In this document: positions 1 to 8,975 of the stretch, one piece after another
Position numbering within the stretch: position 1 is the first letter of the stretch
Layout: each line of letters opens with the position of its first letter
From: Ignavibacteriota bacterium
GTDB taxonomy: Bacteria; Bacteroidota; Ignavibacteria; UBA10030
Reading direction: 5' to 3'
DNA: 60,689 nucleotides
NCBI GenBank assembly: GCA_003142575.1
Contig: PLMS01000051.1
Coordinates: 560 to 61,248, forward strand
Program-made: the position numbers and the translations under genes
Notes under the pieces: model-generated
What the model was told of the DNA's origin: nothing
Seen by the model: the letters and a program-made list of their open reading frames with translations, nothing else
The model's database searches: none

Positions 1-608
1 GTTACCATTACAATTGTTTTCTTAAACTCTTTATTTAATCGATCGAGTAACACCATAATCTCTTCAGCGGAACGTTTATCCAGATCGCCCGTGGGTTCGT
101 CAGCCACGAGAAGAGTCGGGTCCGTAACGATTGCCCGCGCGATTGCCACGCGTTGTTCCTGCCCGCCCGAAAGCTGTTTGGGATAGTGTTGAATACGATC
201 GCCAAGACCGACGACGCCGAGTGCAAGTTCGACGTGTTTCTTCCGCTCTGCCTTAGAAAGCGATGTGAGTAATAACGGAAGCTCGACGTTCTCGAATGCG
301 GTGAGAACAGGCAGAAGATTATAGAACTGAAAAACAAAGCCGATATTGTGCGAACGCCACTTCGCCAGTGCAGATTCGTTCAGTTTGGAAATATCCGTTC
401 CAGCCACCAGAACATTACCTTTGCTGGGCCGGTCGATGCCGGCTATAAGATTGAGTAATGTTGTCTTACCGGAACCGGATGGGCCCATGAGTCCTAGAAA
501 CTCTCCCTCGTGAACATCGATGGAAATGTCGTTGAGAACGGGGATTTCAAAACTATCCCGCCAATAGGATTTAGAAACGTTTTGAACTTGGATGATTGTG
601 TTGGGCAT
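1..608 (-). CDS. ABC transporter ATP-binding protein (LolD/MacB type), 3' end outside window
   Basis: This is the nucleotide-binding subunit of an export or lipoprotein-type ABC transporter. The start is the ATG at 608, and about 202 codons are visible; the family is usually 220-240 residues, so only the C-terminal end is missing. I read a Walker A (GPSGSGKTT) near residue 40, a Q-loop ([10 protein letters not shown]), the signature LSGGQEQR, Walker B ([12 protein letters not shown]) and the start of the H-loop strand. It lies downstream of the membrane-fusion adaptor gene on the same strand, so the pair fits a MacAB-like tripartite efflux operon whose permease would be beyond the window edge. 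The substrate cannot be told from the sequence. Confidence 0.93.
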   Translation of the reverse strand, partial: MPNTIIQVQNVSKSYWRDSFEIPVLNDISIDVHEGEFLGLMGPSGSGKTTLLNLIAGIDRPSKGNVLVAGTDISKLNESALAKWRSHNIGFVFQFYNLLPVLTAFENVELPLLLTSLSKAERKKHVELALGVVGLGDRIQHYPKQLSGGQEQRVAIARAIVTDPTLLVADEPTGDLDKRSAEEIMVLLDRLNKEFKKTIVMV

Positions 609-675
609 GTTTTCTCCAGATGATTGTGTTTCATAGAAAAGAAGTCAGGAATAAGACATAAGAATGAGGAATATT

Positions 676-1038
676 TTATTTCGAATTACGTATAGCCTTG
701 ATATATCCATTTAACAATTTGCTCGCCTCTTCAAGCTGCGGCATGATAAGATCGGACTTCAGAAAAGCAAGATCTGAAGAAAGAATTATAAAGTATCGGC
801 ATCCCTCTATGGATCCTTGCGCAATATTGAAAAATCTAAGTTTATCGAGTTTTCCGTTTTTCCGAAAACCCTCTTAAATATTTGCTGGAATCGAAATGGC
901 AGCTCGACGAAGTTGCTGTGTTATTCCAAACAGTTCATTCTTTGGAAAATTATCAGTCATTTGATAAATTGATAACACAAATTGATGCGCCTTTTGCCAC
1001 ACAATCAAATCCTGAAACGACTTTGCTGGTTCGCTCAT
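676..1038 (-). pseudogene. four-helix-bundle protein (S23/23S rRNA intervening-sequence family), interrupted by a stop
   Basis: Reading from the ATG at 1038 (preceded by GGGAAA), the frame encodes the family hallmark start (FQDLIVWQKAHQ) and SIPANI, then a TAA at 874-876, and then continues in the same frame with EGFRKN, the conserved NIAQGS helix and a normal C-terminal helix to TAA at 676-678. The full frame would be 120 residues, the usual size. One nonsense codon replaces the residue between ANI and EGF. The family is small, of unknown function, and often mobile or inserted in rRNA genes. It sits between the two genes of an efflux operon, which suggests a late insertion. A sequencing error is the alternative explanation. 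Confidence 0.8.
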
Positions 1039-1143
1039 GCTTTTCCCATGTCCTAAAATACTTATTTCTGATTTCATATTTCCTAATTCTTGTTTTTCTC
1101 TTCTAAATTCTATTTTCTTACTTCTGAATTCTTCCTTCTATCT

Positions 1144-2331
1144 TTACAACACCTTCACTTTTGTTCCATCAGTGATCGAGGCATCTACTTTATCAATCAC
1201 TTTTTCTCCGGAAGTGAGACCGTCTGTGATTTCAACAAGTGTTCCCATCGTACGACCGACAGAAATTGTAACAGATGATACTTTATTATCTATCACGCGA
1301 AATGCAATTTTCTTGCCATCGCGTTCGACAATTGCAGATGCTGGAATAGTAAGACGCGGTTTTTCGGTGGATGCGGCTGCATCGGATACTTTTGTTAGAT
1401 ACAACACCTTTGCTCCCATTTCCGGTAACACACGATTGTCGTACGATTTGAAGGCAACCTTTACCATCACCGTTGCTTTTGCACGGTCGGCTGTCGGAAC
1501 AATCTTTGCGACATACCCCTGATAGCGAACTTCTGGATATGCATCGAGTGTAATCTCGCAAGGTTGGTCGGGCTTGACGTTTTCAATATTGGATTCGGAT
1601 ACATCGGCTTCTACTTGCAGAGATTTCATATCGGCAATTGTGACAACAGCTGATTTCGAACCGACACTTGCTGCCATAGGAACGACCATTTCTCCGATGT
1701 CTGCATTCTTGGCTAAAACGGTTCCATCGAATGGTGCGCGAATAAGTGTATTTTCTAACGATACCTCCGCACCATTAACCATGGCTTTTGCCATTTCAAT
1801 ATTAGCAATGACGCGCAGCTGGCGAGCTTCAGCCGCATCGTAGTCTGCTTGAGTTGCCAATTCTTTTTCTAATAAGTCCTTCTGACGCTTGAGCGATTGC
1901 TGTGCATCTTTCAGATCAGCTTCGTTTATCCGGAGATTAGCCTTCGCCTGATCGAGTGAGGCACGCATATCGGAATCTTCAAGCCGTGCAATAATTTGAT
2001 TCTTCTTTACACGGTCTCCCTCCACCACTCCGAGATACACAAGCCTTCCGGTTCCCTTTGAAGCAACTGCTGCTTTTCGTTGTGCAACGACATATCCGCT
2101 TGCGGTGAGCACAGCATTTGATTGCGATGGGGATGTCCAGGAAACTGTCGTTAATGTTACTTCGGTTGCAGGCGTAAACAATGACTGATAGAGAAAGAAT
2201 CCAGCAATCCCGAGAACAAGAATACTGACAGCGATGCCGATATACGTACCTGTTTTTTGGGGGGGACCATCCTGCTGTTCCTGATTTCTACTAATCCGTA
2301 ATGCCGAAAGGTCGATGTGTTTGTTTTCCAT
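1144..2331 (-). CDS. efflux transporter periplasmic adaptor subunit (HlyD/MacA/RND membrane-fusion family)
   Basis: This is a membrane-fusion protein that would link an inner-membrane pump to an outer-membrane channel across the periplasm. I take the ATG at 2331 rather than the TTG three codons upstream. One N-terminal membrane segment (about residues 32-53) follows a cytosolic tail. Then come the first half of a lipoyl/barrel-sandwich domain (VASKGTGRLVYLGVVEGDRVKKNQIIA), a coiled-coil hairpin rich in Ala, Gln and Lys (about 115-180), the second lipoyl half (IRAPFDGTVLAKNADIGEMV), and beta-barrel and membrane-proximal domains. The length (395 residues) is normal. The ABC ATPase downstream suggests a MacAB-type system, with the decayed S23 gene between them. 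Confidence 0.92.
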   Translation of the reverse strand: MENKHIDLSALRISRNQEQQDGPPQKTGTYIGIAVSILVLGIAGFFLYQSLFTPATEVTLTTVSWTSPSQSNAVLTASGYVVAQRKAAVASKGTGRLVYLGVVEGDRVKKNQIIARLEDSDMRASLDQAKANLRINEADLKDAQQSLKRQKDLLEKELATQADYDAAEARQLRVIANIEMAKAMVNGAEVSLENTLIRAPFDGTVLAKNADIGEMVVPMAASVGSKSAVVTIADMKSLQVEADVSESNIENVKPDQPCEITLDAYPEVRYQGYVAKIVPTADRAKATVMVKVAFKSYDNRVLPEMGAKVLYLTKVSDAAASTEKPRLTIPASAIVERDGKKIAFRVIDNKVSSVTISVGRTMGTLVEITDGLTSGEKVIDKVDASITDGTKVKVL

Positions 2332-2719
2332 AGGTTTCAAATGTGATTTTGGTGTTTATAAATCAGGTGTCCTTTAAAACGAGAACCTGAACTAAAAAGT
2401 TGCAAAATAAGACATAGAACATGAGCAGCAAACTATTTGAACATACAACAGAATATTTAAAAAGATATGGATAAATCGGCAAACAAAGGAAGTGTATCGG
2501 CAAATGGAGGCAAACTCTGAAAATAATGTGAAAGAACCATAAGCAAGAATATTTCTGTGTTGCATTTTCTTCGATCTTGAATTACTTTGAAGAAGGGTCT
2601 AGAGAAACTTTATTTTAAGAGAAACCGTTTATTCAGTTGAAGCAGAGCCCTCTCAGTAATTACAAAAATGCATAAAGAGGCTGTCCTATTACGAAATTAA
2701 AAATAAACCGAAATATGGC
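2332..2719. other. intergenic region between divergent adaptor and glutamine synthetase genes
   Basis: About 390 bases without a supported gene between the adaptor start and the glnN promoter region. It is AT-rich near the right end. I see no convincing RNA gene or repeat. A GAGGCTGTCC string near 2677 resembles the tip of some IS5-like ends but stands alone. Confidence 0.5.
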
Positions 2720-2748
2720 TTGATTACATTAATAATTTATGTTATTTT
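2720..2748 (+). promoter_or_regulatory. candidate sigma-70 promoter for the glutamine synthetase gene
   Basis: TTGATT at 2720-2725 and TATTTT at 2743-2748 are separated by 17 bases, about 55 bases before the chosen start codon. The -10 box is weak (an overlapping TATACT would need a 22-base spacer), so this is only a candidate. The same -35 hexamer and spacing recur upstream of pta. Confidence 0.35.
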
Positions 2749-2802
2749 ATACTAAGACGTAATATAATAATGTTCATCTACTTTCAAGGAGATATAACAA
2801 AT

Positions 2803-4911
2803 ATGGCAAAAGAACCATTAGTGCTTCAGGAATCGTTGGAAAATACATTTGCTTCTAACGTCTTTAGCGATGCAGCAACGAGAACCCGGCTGCCGAAGAA
2901 TATTTATAAAATGTTAAGAAGGACCATCGATGATGGTTTGCCGCTTGATCCGGCAGTTGCCGATATCGTTGCCAATGCAATGAAAGATTGGGCAATCGAA
3001 AAAGGTGCAACCCACTTTACCCATTGGTTTCAGCCGATGACCGGAATTACCGCTGAAAAGCATGATTCCTTTATTTCTCCAACCCCAGACGGACGTGTTA
3101 TTATGGAGTTTTCCGGCAAGGAATTGATCAAAGGCGAGCCGGATGCTTCATCTTTTCCGTCTGGCGGATTGCGTTCAACATTTGAAGCACGCGGATATAC
3201 AGCGTGGGATTGCACATCTCCAGCATTCCTCAAAGACAATACTCTTTGTATTCCCACAGCGTTTTGTTCGTACACGGGCGAGGCGCTTGACAAAAAGACC
3301 CCTCTTCTCCGATCGATGCAGGCTCTTTCAAAAGAAGCGGTTCGTATTCTCCGATTATTAGGAAATACAAAAGTTACTCGCGTTACAACGACGGTTGGAC
3401 CAGAGCAGGAATATTTTGTCATTGATAAAAAATTGTACGAAAAACGATTGGACCTGATTCTTACCGGACGCACACTCTTTGGCGCAAAACCACCCAAAGG
3501 ACAGGAGTTAGAGGACCATTATTTTGGAAACTTAAAAGAACGTATCGCAAAATTCATGGCAGAGGTTGATCAAGAACTTTGGAAACTCGGTGTATTAGCA
3601 AAAACAAAGCATAACGAAGTTGCACCGGCTCAGCATGAACTTGCTCCTATTTATACAACTACCAATATTGCGACCGACCACAACCAGTTAGTGATGGAAA
3701 CAATGAGGAAAGTTGCAGGCCATTACGGTTTGGTCTGCCTGTTACATGAAAAACCGTTTGCCGGTGTGAATGGTTCAGGGAAGCATAACAATTGGTCGAT
3801 GAGTACTAACGATGGACAGAACTTACTAGAGCCGGGAAATACGCCTCACGACAACGAACAATTTCTCCTGTTCCTTGCTGCTGTGATTCAGGCAGTAGAT
3901 GAATATGCCGATGTGCTCCGCGTTTCCACTGCCAACCCAGGAAACGATCATCGGTTAGGCGCGAATGAAGCACCTCCGGCTATTATCTCGATCTTCCTTG
4001 GTGAGCAATTGACTGATATTTTAGAGCAGATCGAAAACGGCGGAGCTACATCATCCAAAGTCGGCGGTGAACTGAAGCTCGGAGTAACCACACTGCCGGC
4101 ATTACCGAAAGATTCAACAGATCGGAATCGAACATCGCCGTTCGCATTCACCGGAAACAAATTCGAATTTCGCATGGTAGGATCCTCGGCATCCATTGCA
4201 GAACCGAATACTGCTTTGAATACAATCGTTGCTGAAATATTGTCGCGTATCGCGAGTCGTTTAGAGAAAGCAAAAGATGTTGACACAGAAGCGCAAAACA
4301 TTGTGACGGAGATTGTGAAGAAACATAAGCGGATTATCTACAACGGTAACAATTACACCGATGATTGGGTGAAAGAAGCTGAAAAACGCGGATTGCCCAA
4401 TATCAAGTCCACAGTTGCCGCTATTCCCACATTGATCAGCGAAAAGACTGTTAAGGTATATGAGAAGCATGGCGTCTTGAGCAAAGCGGAAATGCATTCA
4501 CGGTATGAAATATTCCTTGAGGCCTATATCAAGACGATCAACATCGAAGCATTGACCATGTTAGACATGGCAAAACGTCAAATTTTACCGGCTTCTCTTG
4601 AATATGCCGGAAAGATTGCGGCTACTCTGTCCTCGTTGAAAACCGTTGCCTCTAAATCAAGCACTGCGGATAAATTACTGGCAGAATTGACATCAACGAT
4701 CGATTCCTTCGGTAAAAATATCGAAGCACTTGAAGCTGCATCGGCCGGTAATGGTCACAGCAACGACGTTCTCAAGCATGCAGAGTACTATCGCGATGTG
4801 GTCTTTACGACTATGGCAAAACTACGAGTCGATGGCGACAAATTGGAAATGATGGTCGATGCAAATATCTGGCCTCTGCCGACATATGCCGATCTGTTGT
4901 TCAGAGTCTAA
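2803..4911 (+). CDS. glnN: glutamine synthetase type III
   Basis: It catalyses ATP-dependent formation of glutamine from glutamate and ammonia in the cytoplasm. The product is 702 residues, as expected for the long GSIII class common in Bacteroidota and cyanobacteria and unlike the ~450-residue GSI. Visible GSIII landmarks are the N-terminal FASNVF region, [16 protein letters not shown] (metal/glutamate site), [12 protein letters not shown] and GKHNNWS. The ATG at 2803 is preferred over the upstream in-frame ATG at 2770 because an AAGGAG lies at 2786-2791. It is a single-gene unit with its own terminator; no glnB or amtB neighbour is seen, so regulation is unknown. Confidence 0.97.
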   Translation: MAKEPLVLQESLENTFASNVFSDAATRTRLPKNIYKMLRRTIDDGLPLDPAVADIVANAMKDWAIEKGATHFTHWFQPMTGITAEKHDSFISPTPDGRVIMEFSGKELIKGEPDASSFPSGGLRSTFEARGYTAWDCTSPAFLKDNTLCIPTAFCSYTGEALDKKTPLLRSMQALSKEAVRILRLLGNTKVTRVTTTVGPEQEYFVIDKKLYEKRLDLILTGRTLFGAKPPKGQELEDHYFGNLKERIAKFMAEVDQELWKLGVLAKTKHNEVAPAQHELAPIYTTTNIATDHNQLVMETMRKVAGHYGLVCLLHEKPFAGVNGSGKHNNWSMSTNDGQNLLEPGNTPHDNEQFLLFLAAVIQAVDEYADVLRVSTANPGNDHRLGANEAPPAIISIFLGEQLTDILEQIENGGATSSKVGGELKLGVTTLPALPKDSTDRNRTSPFAFTGNKFEFRMVGSSASIAEPNTALNTIVAEILSRIASRLEKAKDVDTEAQNIVTEIVKKHKRIIYNGNNYTDDWVKEAEKRGLPNIKSTVAAIPTLISEKTVKVYEKHGVLSKAEMHSRYEIFLEAYIKTINIEALTMLDMAKRQILPASLEYAGKIAATLSSLKTVASKSSTADKLLAELTSTIDSFGKNIEALEAASAGNGHSNDVLKHAEYYRDVVFTTMAKLRVDGDKLEMMVDANIWPLPTYADLLFRV

Positions 4912-4943
4912 GGATTTCTCGTTCCCATTCGATAAACAAAAAG

Positions 4944-4980
4944 ACCCCGCATTTAAAATTCGAGTGCGGGGTTTTATTTT
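4944..4980 (+). terminator. intrinsic terminator after glnN (possibly bidirectional)
   Basis: An 8-bp perfect stem (ACCCCGCA at 4944-4951 with TGCGGGGT at 4965-4972) is followed by a T-rich tail to 4980. A-rich sequence on the other side means it could also end the opposing DUF2851 transcript. Confidence 0.85.
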
Positions 4981-4995
4981 ATCATCTGCAAGCAG

Positions 4996-6498
4996 TTATA
5001 CAAATAGATGCTGTCCAAGCTCGCACTCAGGACATCGCCCCTCCAAACAATAATACTTGTAGAGTTGAATCACCGCCTGTTGATGACTCACATGTTCTTG
5101 AGGATGTCGCCCTTTCAGTAATTGCTTCTCCATTAATCTGGTGATTGAATTATCTTCAGTGGCTGGAAGAGATAGGTACACACGGAGGGCACATTCGCGA
5201 ACGGTTATATCTTTGAAGATGCGTGCGTACAAGAGCGTTACCGGGAGTACGGCATTAATAATGATCTCGCGAATACGCATGGTTCCGAGCGCTGTAACAT
5301 TCTTTGGCGCCGCTTCATCGAAATTATAATGATGTTTCCAGAAATCGTTTGTCTCTATACTAAACAGTTGAATGAGTTCGCGTTCCTTTTCTCCCTCCGA
5401 GCTATTGGTCTTTATTGTTTGGATGATGCGTCGGAAAAGATCATCGAAGAAGAACTTATTGATGAGTGCACACGCAGCAGCCATTCGGAGAGTTGGAAAG
5501 TTCGATGGTCGGGTCGGGAAGAATTGCCAGTCTGCAAGGTGAAGGATTTCGGAATGAAATGAGGGTTTCAGCACTTTCCACTCACGCGCAAGTCGTCGCA
5601 CATAATCGCGTGATTCCTTCTCTTTGAGAGAATTAAGTTTGGGAATCAATCCCGCCACTCCAAAGAGCAACGCCTGAATTCTATCCCCTCCACTCCCCGC
5701 TCCCAAATCTCCAATCATTTTCAACGTGACGCTTTGCGCCAGACGGACAAATGGTTCACGATTTTTACTGTACCCGAGTCCCTCCATGACTCCTTCGTAG
5801 AGCACTTGTTCCCAAAGTTCTTTTTGTGAGAAATCTTTCTGTGTTAACTCGGGGAGCGACGGCGGAATTTCATCGTGTTCACCTTCCAACGGCGGCTCGC
5901 CATACGGTCGCTGCCGTTCTCGCACCATCATTCGCTTTTCATGAGCAAGCTGCTTCAATCGCTCCTCAAATCGACGGAGCTTTAGTTCAAGCCGCTCCAC
6001 TGCGAGCTTCGTGAGCCAGCAATCAATCAGTTCGCTTGAGAGTATATCATTGTTTTTAAAACAGCGAAGAGTTCCTGATTTTTTTACCCGTTCATCAAGA
6101 ATAGCTTTTTGCCAAATAGTGTGAATGGATTCGGAAAGAAAATTCCCTAGAACAAGGACCGGAATTTCACGTCCGCTTTTTACAAGTGTAGGTGGAAATT
6201 TATAGCCGGCTTCGAGAACAACATGGAGAACAACTTTGTTGTAACGCGGATCTTCTTGATGCTGGTGTTGGAACCAATCGAATGTCGTACGGTGAATTTC
6301 TATGTCACCCGCATAGGTGATGTTTCCCACTTTCACTTTTGCATTGAGAAAATCCGGACCACTATCGGAATTGAGCTGTCCGACATCAATCACTCTGAGC
6401 GCTTTGCCGTCTACCGTCTGTAAAGTGGTTTTGAGATATTGATTGCTCCAGATGTGCCGAAGAAATCGTTCATGAATATTCCATGCACGGCGTTTCAT
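4996..6498 (-). CDS. DUF2851 family protein
   Basis: A 500-residue protein matching the DUF2851 pattern: N-terminal E.FLRHIW..., the conserved LNSDSGPDFLNAKVKVG and GDIEIH segments, a charged middle and a Cys-containing C-terminus (CLEGRCPECELG) that could bind metal. It has no signal peptide or membrane segment and is probably cytosolic. The family is common in Bacteroidota/Chlorobiota and has no established function. The early motifs with conserved D and E residues resemble nuclease-like signatures, but I do not assign an activity. It lies upstream of a shared terminator and directly downstream of pyrF on the same strand. Confidence 0.85.
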   Translation of the reverse strand: MKRRAWNIHERFLRHIWSNQYLKTTLQTVDGKALRVIDVGQLNSDSGPDFLNAKVKVGNITYAGDIEIHRTTFDWFQHQHQEDPRYNKVVLHVVLEAGYKFPPTLVKSGREIPVLVLGNFLSESIHTIWQKAILDERVKKSGTLRCFKNNDILSSELIDCWLTKLAVERLELKLRRFEERLKQLAHEKRMMVRERQRPYGEPPLEGEHDEIPPSLPELTQKDFSQKELWEQVLYEGVMEGLGYSKNREPFVRLAQSVTLKMIGDLGAGSGGDRIQALLFGVAGLIPKLNSLKEKESRDYVRRLAREWKVLKPSFHSEILHLADWQFFPTRPSNFPTLRMAAACALINKFFFDDLFRRIIQTIKTNSSEGEKERELIQLFSIETNDFWKHHYNFDEAAPKNVTALGTMRIREIIINAVLPVTLLYARIFKDITVRECALRVYLSLPATEDNSITRLMEKQLLKGRHPQEHVSHQQAVIQLYKYYCLEGRCPECELGQHLFV

Positions 6499-6534
6499 AC
6501 TTCCTCCCGCTTGTAGTTGATGATTGGCGCGTCT

Positions 6535-7350
6535 CTAAATACTATTTCTATAGGTTCCCATTTCTTGTACCATTCTCTTCGCTTCTGCTCTTGCTGCTTC
6601 TGCAAAATCTTTTCCCGATGACGCATAGAGAATGCTTCGGCTTGCACTGATGATAGCGCACGTACCATCCTTCGTACAGCCGTCTTTTACCGCTGATACC
6701 AAATCACCGCCCTGTTTACCAATACCGGGAATGAGCAGCGGCATCTCCGGTACGATCTTGCGGATCATTTTAAGTTCACGCGGGTGTGTTGCCCCGACAA
6801 CCAGACCGATGTTCTGATTCGTATTCCATTTTTTTGCCGTCCGCACTACTTTTTCATAGAGCGGTTTACCATTTATCTTGAGTCGTTGAAAATCTTTTGA
6901 TCCGGGATTGGAAGTCAGCGCAAGCAGGAAGACACCTTTCGCCGAATTCTTCAGAAATGGTTCAACGGAATCAAATCCCATATAGGGATTAACTGTAACC
7001 GAATCAAAGCCGAAATCATCAAAGAGCGATTTCGCGTACCGCTCAGCCGTGTTACCAATATCACCGCGCTTGCCGTCTCCAATGGTGAGAACGGATTTGG
7101 GAATGATCTTCAACGTTTCCCGTAATGTGGTCAAACCACGCTCGCCCATCGCTTCATAAAAAGCGAGATTCGGTTTGTACGCACAGACAAGATCGTGTGT
7201 TGCTTCAATGATTTGTCGATTGAATTCTAGAACAGGATTCGCCGACGATTGCAGATGTTGTGGAATTTTGTCTGCATCAACATCAAGACCGATACAGAGA
7301 AGAGATTTTTGGTGGAGCTGAACATCACGAAGTTTTTGCGTAAATGTCAT
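6535..7350 (-). CDS. pyrF: orotidine 5'-phosphate decarboxylase (PyrF, type 2)
   Basis: It decarboxylates OMP to UMP, the last step of de novo pyrimidine synthesis. The ATG at 7350 follows an AAAGGA; an in-frame ATG 12 codons upstream would run into the preceding gene. The 271-residue product shows the early substrate strand LCIGLDVD, the catalytic Lys-Asp cluster as DGKRGDIGNTAERYA, and the C-terminal phosphate loop LIPGIGKQGGD. This long form with the DGKRGDIGNT motif is the type 2 subfamily typical of Bacteroidota, actinobacteria and mycobacteria. Its short distance to the DUF1634 gene suggests co-transcription, though function is unrelated. Confidence 0.95.
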   Translation of the reverse strand: MTFTQKLRDVQLHQKSLLCIGLDVDADKIPQHLQSSANPVLEFNRQIIEATHDLVCAYKPNLAFYEAMGERGLTTLRETLKIIPKSVLTIGDGKRGDIGNTAERYAKSLFDDFGFDSVTVNPYMGFDSVEPFLKNSAKGVFLLALTSNPGSKDFQRLKINGKPLYEKVVRTAKKWNTNQNIGLVVGATHPRELKMIRKIVPEMPLLIPGIGKQGGDLVSAVKDGCTKDGTCAIISASRSILYASSGKDFAEAARAEAKRMVQEMGTYRNSI

Positions 7351-7357
7351 TGGTTTT

Positions 7358-7744
7358 TTATCCTTTGATAAAAATCGAATACACAATTTCGCACGCTAAA
7401 AGTAACAGCACAACAGAAGAAACAAATACAAATCGCCAGTCACGCTCCACTCCAAATCCAACCACCGCAGTGATGACGCGAAGTATTGGCGTGAACATCA
7501 GAAAGACAAGTCCTGCAAACATCAGCGTTACAGGATCGAATGAACCGGAGAGCATCCGCATCACCAAGTTGCCGAGCGTTGGATTGCTGGAAAATACAAC
7601 GATTGTTGAAGGATACATCGCTGCGATAAGCAATCCTGCTATCATTAAACTTGCACTGACCCATACACCAATCCGAAGCACGCGGCCTGTCCAACGTTCA
7701 GCATCGTGCCTAACATTATTTGATATGGAAATGAAGTCCGGCAT
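7358..7744 (-). CDS. DUF1634 membrane protein
   Basis: A 128-residue protein with three hydrophobic segments (about residues 22-45, 72-95 and 102-124), typical of DUF1634. Members are regularly encoded next to TauE/SafE permeases, as here, with only four bases separating it from the permease gene on the same strand. It is inferred to be an accessory inner-membrane subunit of that transporter. No catalytic residues are evident, and its molecular role has not been established to my knowledge. Confidence 0.85.
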   Translation of the reverse strand: MPDFISISNNVRHDAERWTGRVLRIGVWVSASLMIAGLLIAAMYPSTIVVFSSNPTLGNLVMRMLSGSFDPVTLMFAGLVFLMFTPILRVITAVVGFGVERDWRFVFVSSVVLLLLACEIVYSIFIKG

Positions 7745-7748
7745 TTAC

Positions 7749-8642
7749 TTATCGTAGATACAATTGAATCGAAATTCCTAATAAAGCTAAAGCAAAAATC
7801 CATGTCAACACTTTGCCATGAATTCTGCGGCTGATACGGACGCCCGTCATTGAGCCGGCAAGCACGCCAAGTGCGGCGGTCGAAGCAATAAAAGGATTCA
7901 AATGTCCGTGTGCAAAATAAATGAATGCACTTGCCGCCGCAGTCACGCCGATCATAAAATTGCTCGTTGCCGTTGCCGCCTTCATCGGAATACCGGAAAG
8001 GATATGCATTACCGGCACTTTAAAAATTCCGCCGCCGACACCAAGCAATCCTGAAACATTGCCGGCAACAATCGAGATCAGCATTGCAACCGGTATCTTC
8101 TTTACTGTATAATGTACGATTTTTCTGTTGGCATCGTCATAAAATGAGCCGGGAAGAGTGCCGTCGGTATAAATCGGCTCCTGACCTGTATGCTGCCGCG
8201 CCCGCCAAATCATCACGAGTGCAACCAGAAACAACAGTCCAGAGAAGAGTTTTGCCAGGACACTTGCGCTTAAATAGTTAGCGGTAATTCCGCCGAGAAT
8301 GGCGCCTGTTACTGTGGCAATTTCCAGCAGCATTCCAAGTCGTATATGAACCGTGCGGCGCTCAAGGTTCATTGCAGCACCAGCACTCGATGTGGCAATC
8401 ACCGCTATGATGCTTGTCGCAATCGCTTGATGCATTGGGACACCAAGAACCATTACAAGGAACGGAATTAACAGCACTCCGCCGCCAAGTCCAAGCAAGG
8501 CACCAAAGGTACCCGCCACAAACCCGCCAAACAGGAGTGAAATAAATGAAATGATCGGCACGCGAAATTCCGTATAGTAATTGTGTTTGTCTGCACTTCG
8601 ATGGTACGAAAAAGAGGTAAGAGTTTCAAATGAATAAACCAT
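7749..8642 (-). CDS. sulfite exporter TauE/SafE (TSUP) family permease
   Basis: An inner-membrane permease, probably moving a sulfur-containing or organic anion. It shows two TSUP repeats, each starting with a glycine-rich reentrant stretch (GALLGLGGGVLLIPFLV and SGLLGVGGGIFKVPVM), and about eight hydrophobic segments. The start is uncertain: a TTG at 8714, the ATG at 8642 and a GTG at 8561 are in frame, and the first conserved helix begins just after the GTG. I report the ATG. The gene is followed directly by DUF1634, a known partner. The substrate cannot be inferred. Confidence 0.88.
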   Translation of the reverse strand: MVYSFETLTSFSYHRSADKHNYYTEFRVPIISFISLLFGGFVAGTFGALLGLGGGVLLIPFLVMVLGVPMHQAIATSIIAVIATSSAGAAMNLERRTVHIRLGMLLEIATVTGAILGGITANYLSASVLAKLFSGLLFLVALVMIWRARQHTGQEPIYTDGTLPGSFYDDANRKIVHYTVKKIPVAMLISIVAGNVSGLLGVGGGIFKVPVMHILSGIPMKAATATSNFMIGVTAAASAFIYFAHGHLNPFIASTAALGVLAGSMTGVRISRRIHGKVLTWIFALALLGISIQLYLR

Positions 8643-8799
8643 CAGTTGCCGGTGTTCAACGATCAGCTGGCGAAGAAAAAAAATGTTTTTCTTATTGTAG
8701 CGTTTATTTATCAAAAAGAATTCTTATTTTAAATTGAAGCTCTGCTTGCTTCTCCGCAAATACGAATCTTGCCACCCATCCGATCGGAGGGAAACTGAG

Positions 8800-8916
8800 A
8801 TGAAAACTTGTTACGACATCGTTCTTAATCGTATTGTTCCCTCGGAACAGGAACAAAGCCCAATTCTTGTGTTCACGAATCCGGATGATTTGGAAATAGA
8901 AAAAGTGGTACTATGA
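8800..8916 (+). pseudogene. N-terminal remnant of a CorA-family magnesium transporter (possible)
   Basis: A 38-codon frame begins at the ATG at 8800, with a good ribosome site (GGAGG at 8786-8790), and reads MKTCYDIV..., then SPILVFTNPDD before a stop at 8914-8916. In CorA-family proteins of related bacteria a similar ILVYxNPDxxE stretch lies at the N-terminus before the large cytosolic domain. This looks like such a gene reduced to its first codons. The assignment rests on a short similarity from memory. It could instead be a small leader peptide for the downstream metal-transport genes. Confidence 0.4.
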
Positions 8917-8975
8917 AGCAGTGGTACGAAACATTTTGAGACAAATGATAAATTTATTTAAATCATAATAATTAC

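Noticed and set aside
35..337. 100-codon open frame on the minus strand
   Set aside because: It is an out-of-phase shadow of the ABC ATPase gene, whose Walker and signature motifs are clear in the other frame.
2670..2700. GAGGCTGTCC, similar to the tips of some IS5-type elements
   Set aside because: No second inverted end, target duplication or transposase within reach.
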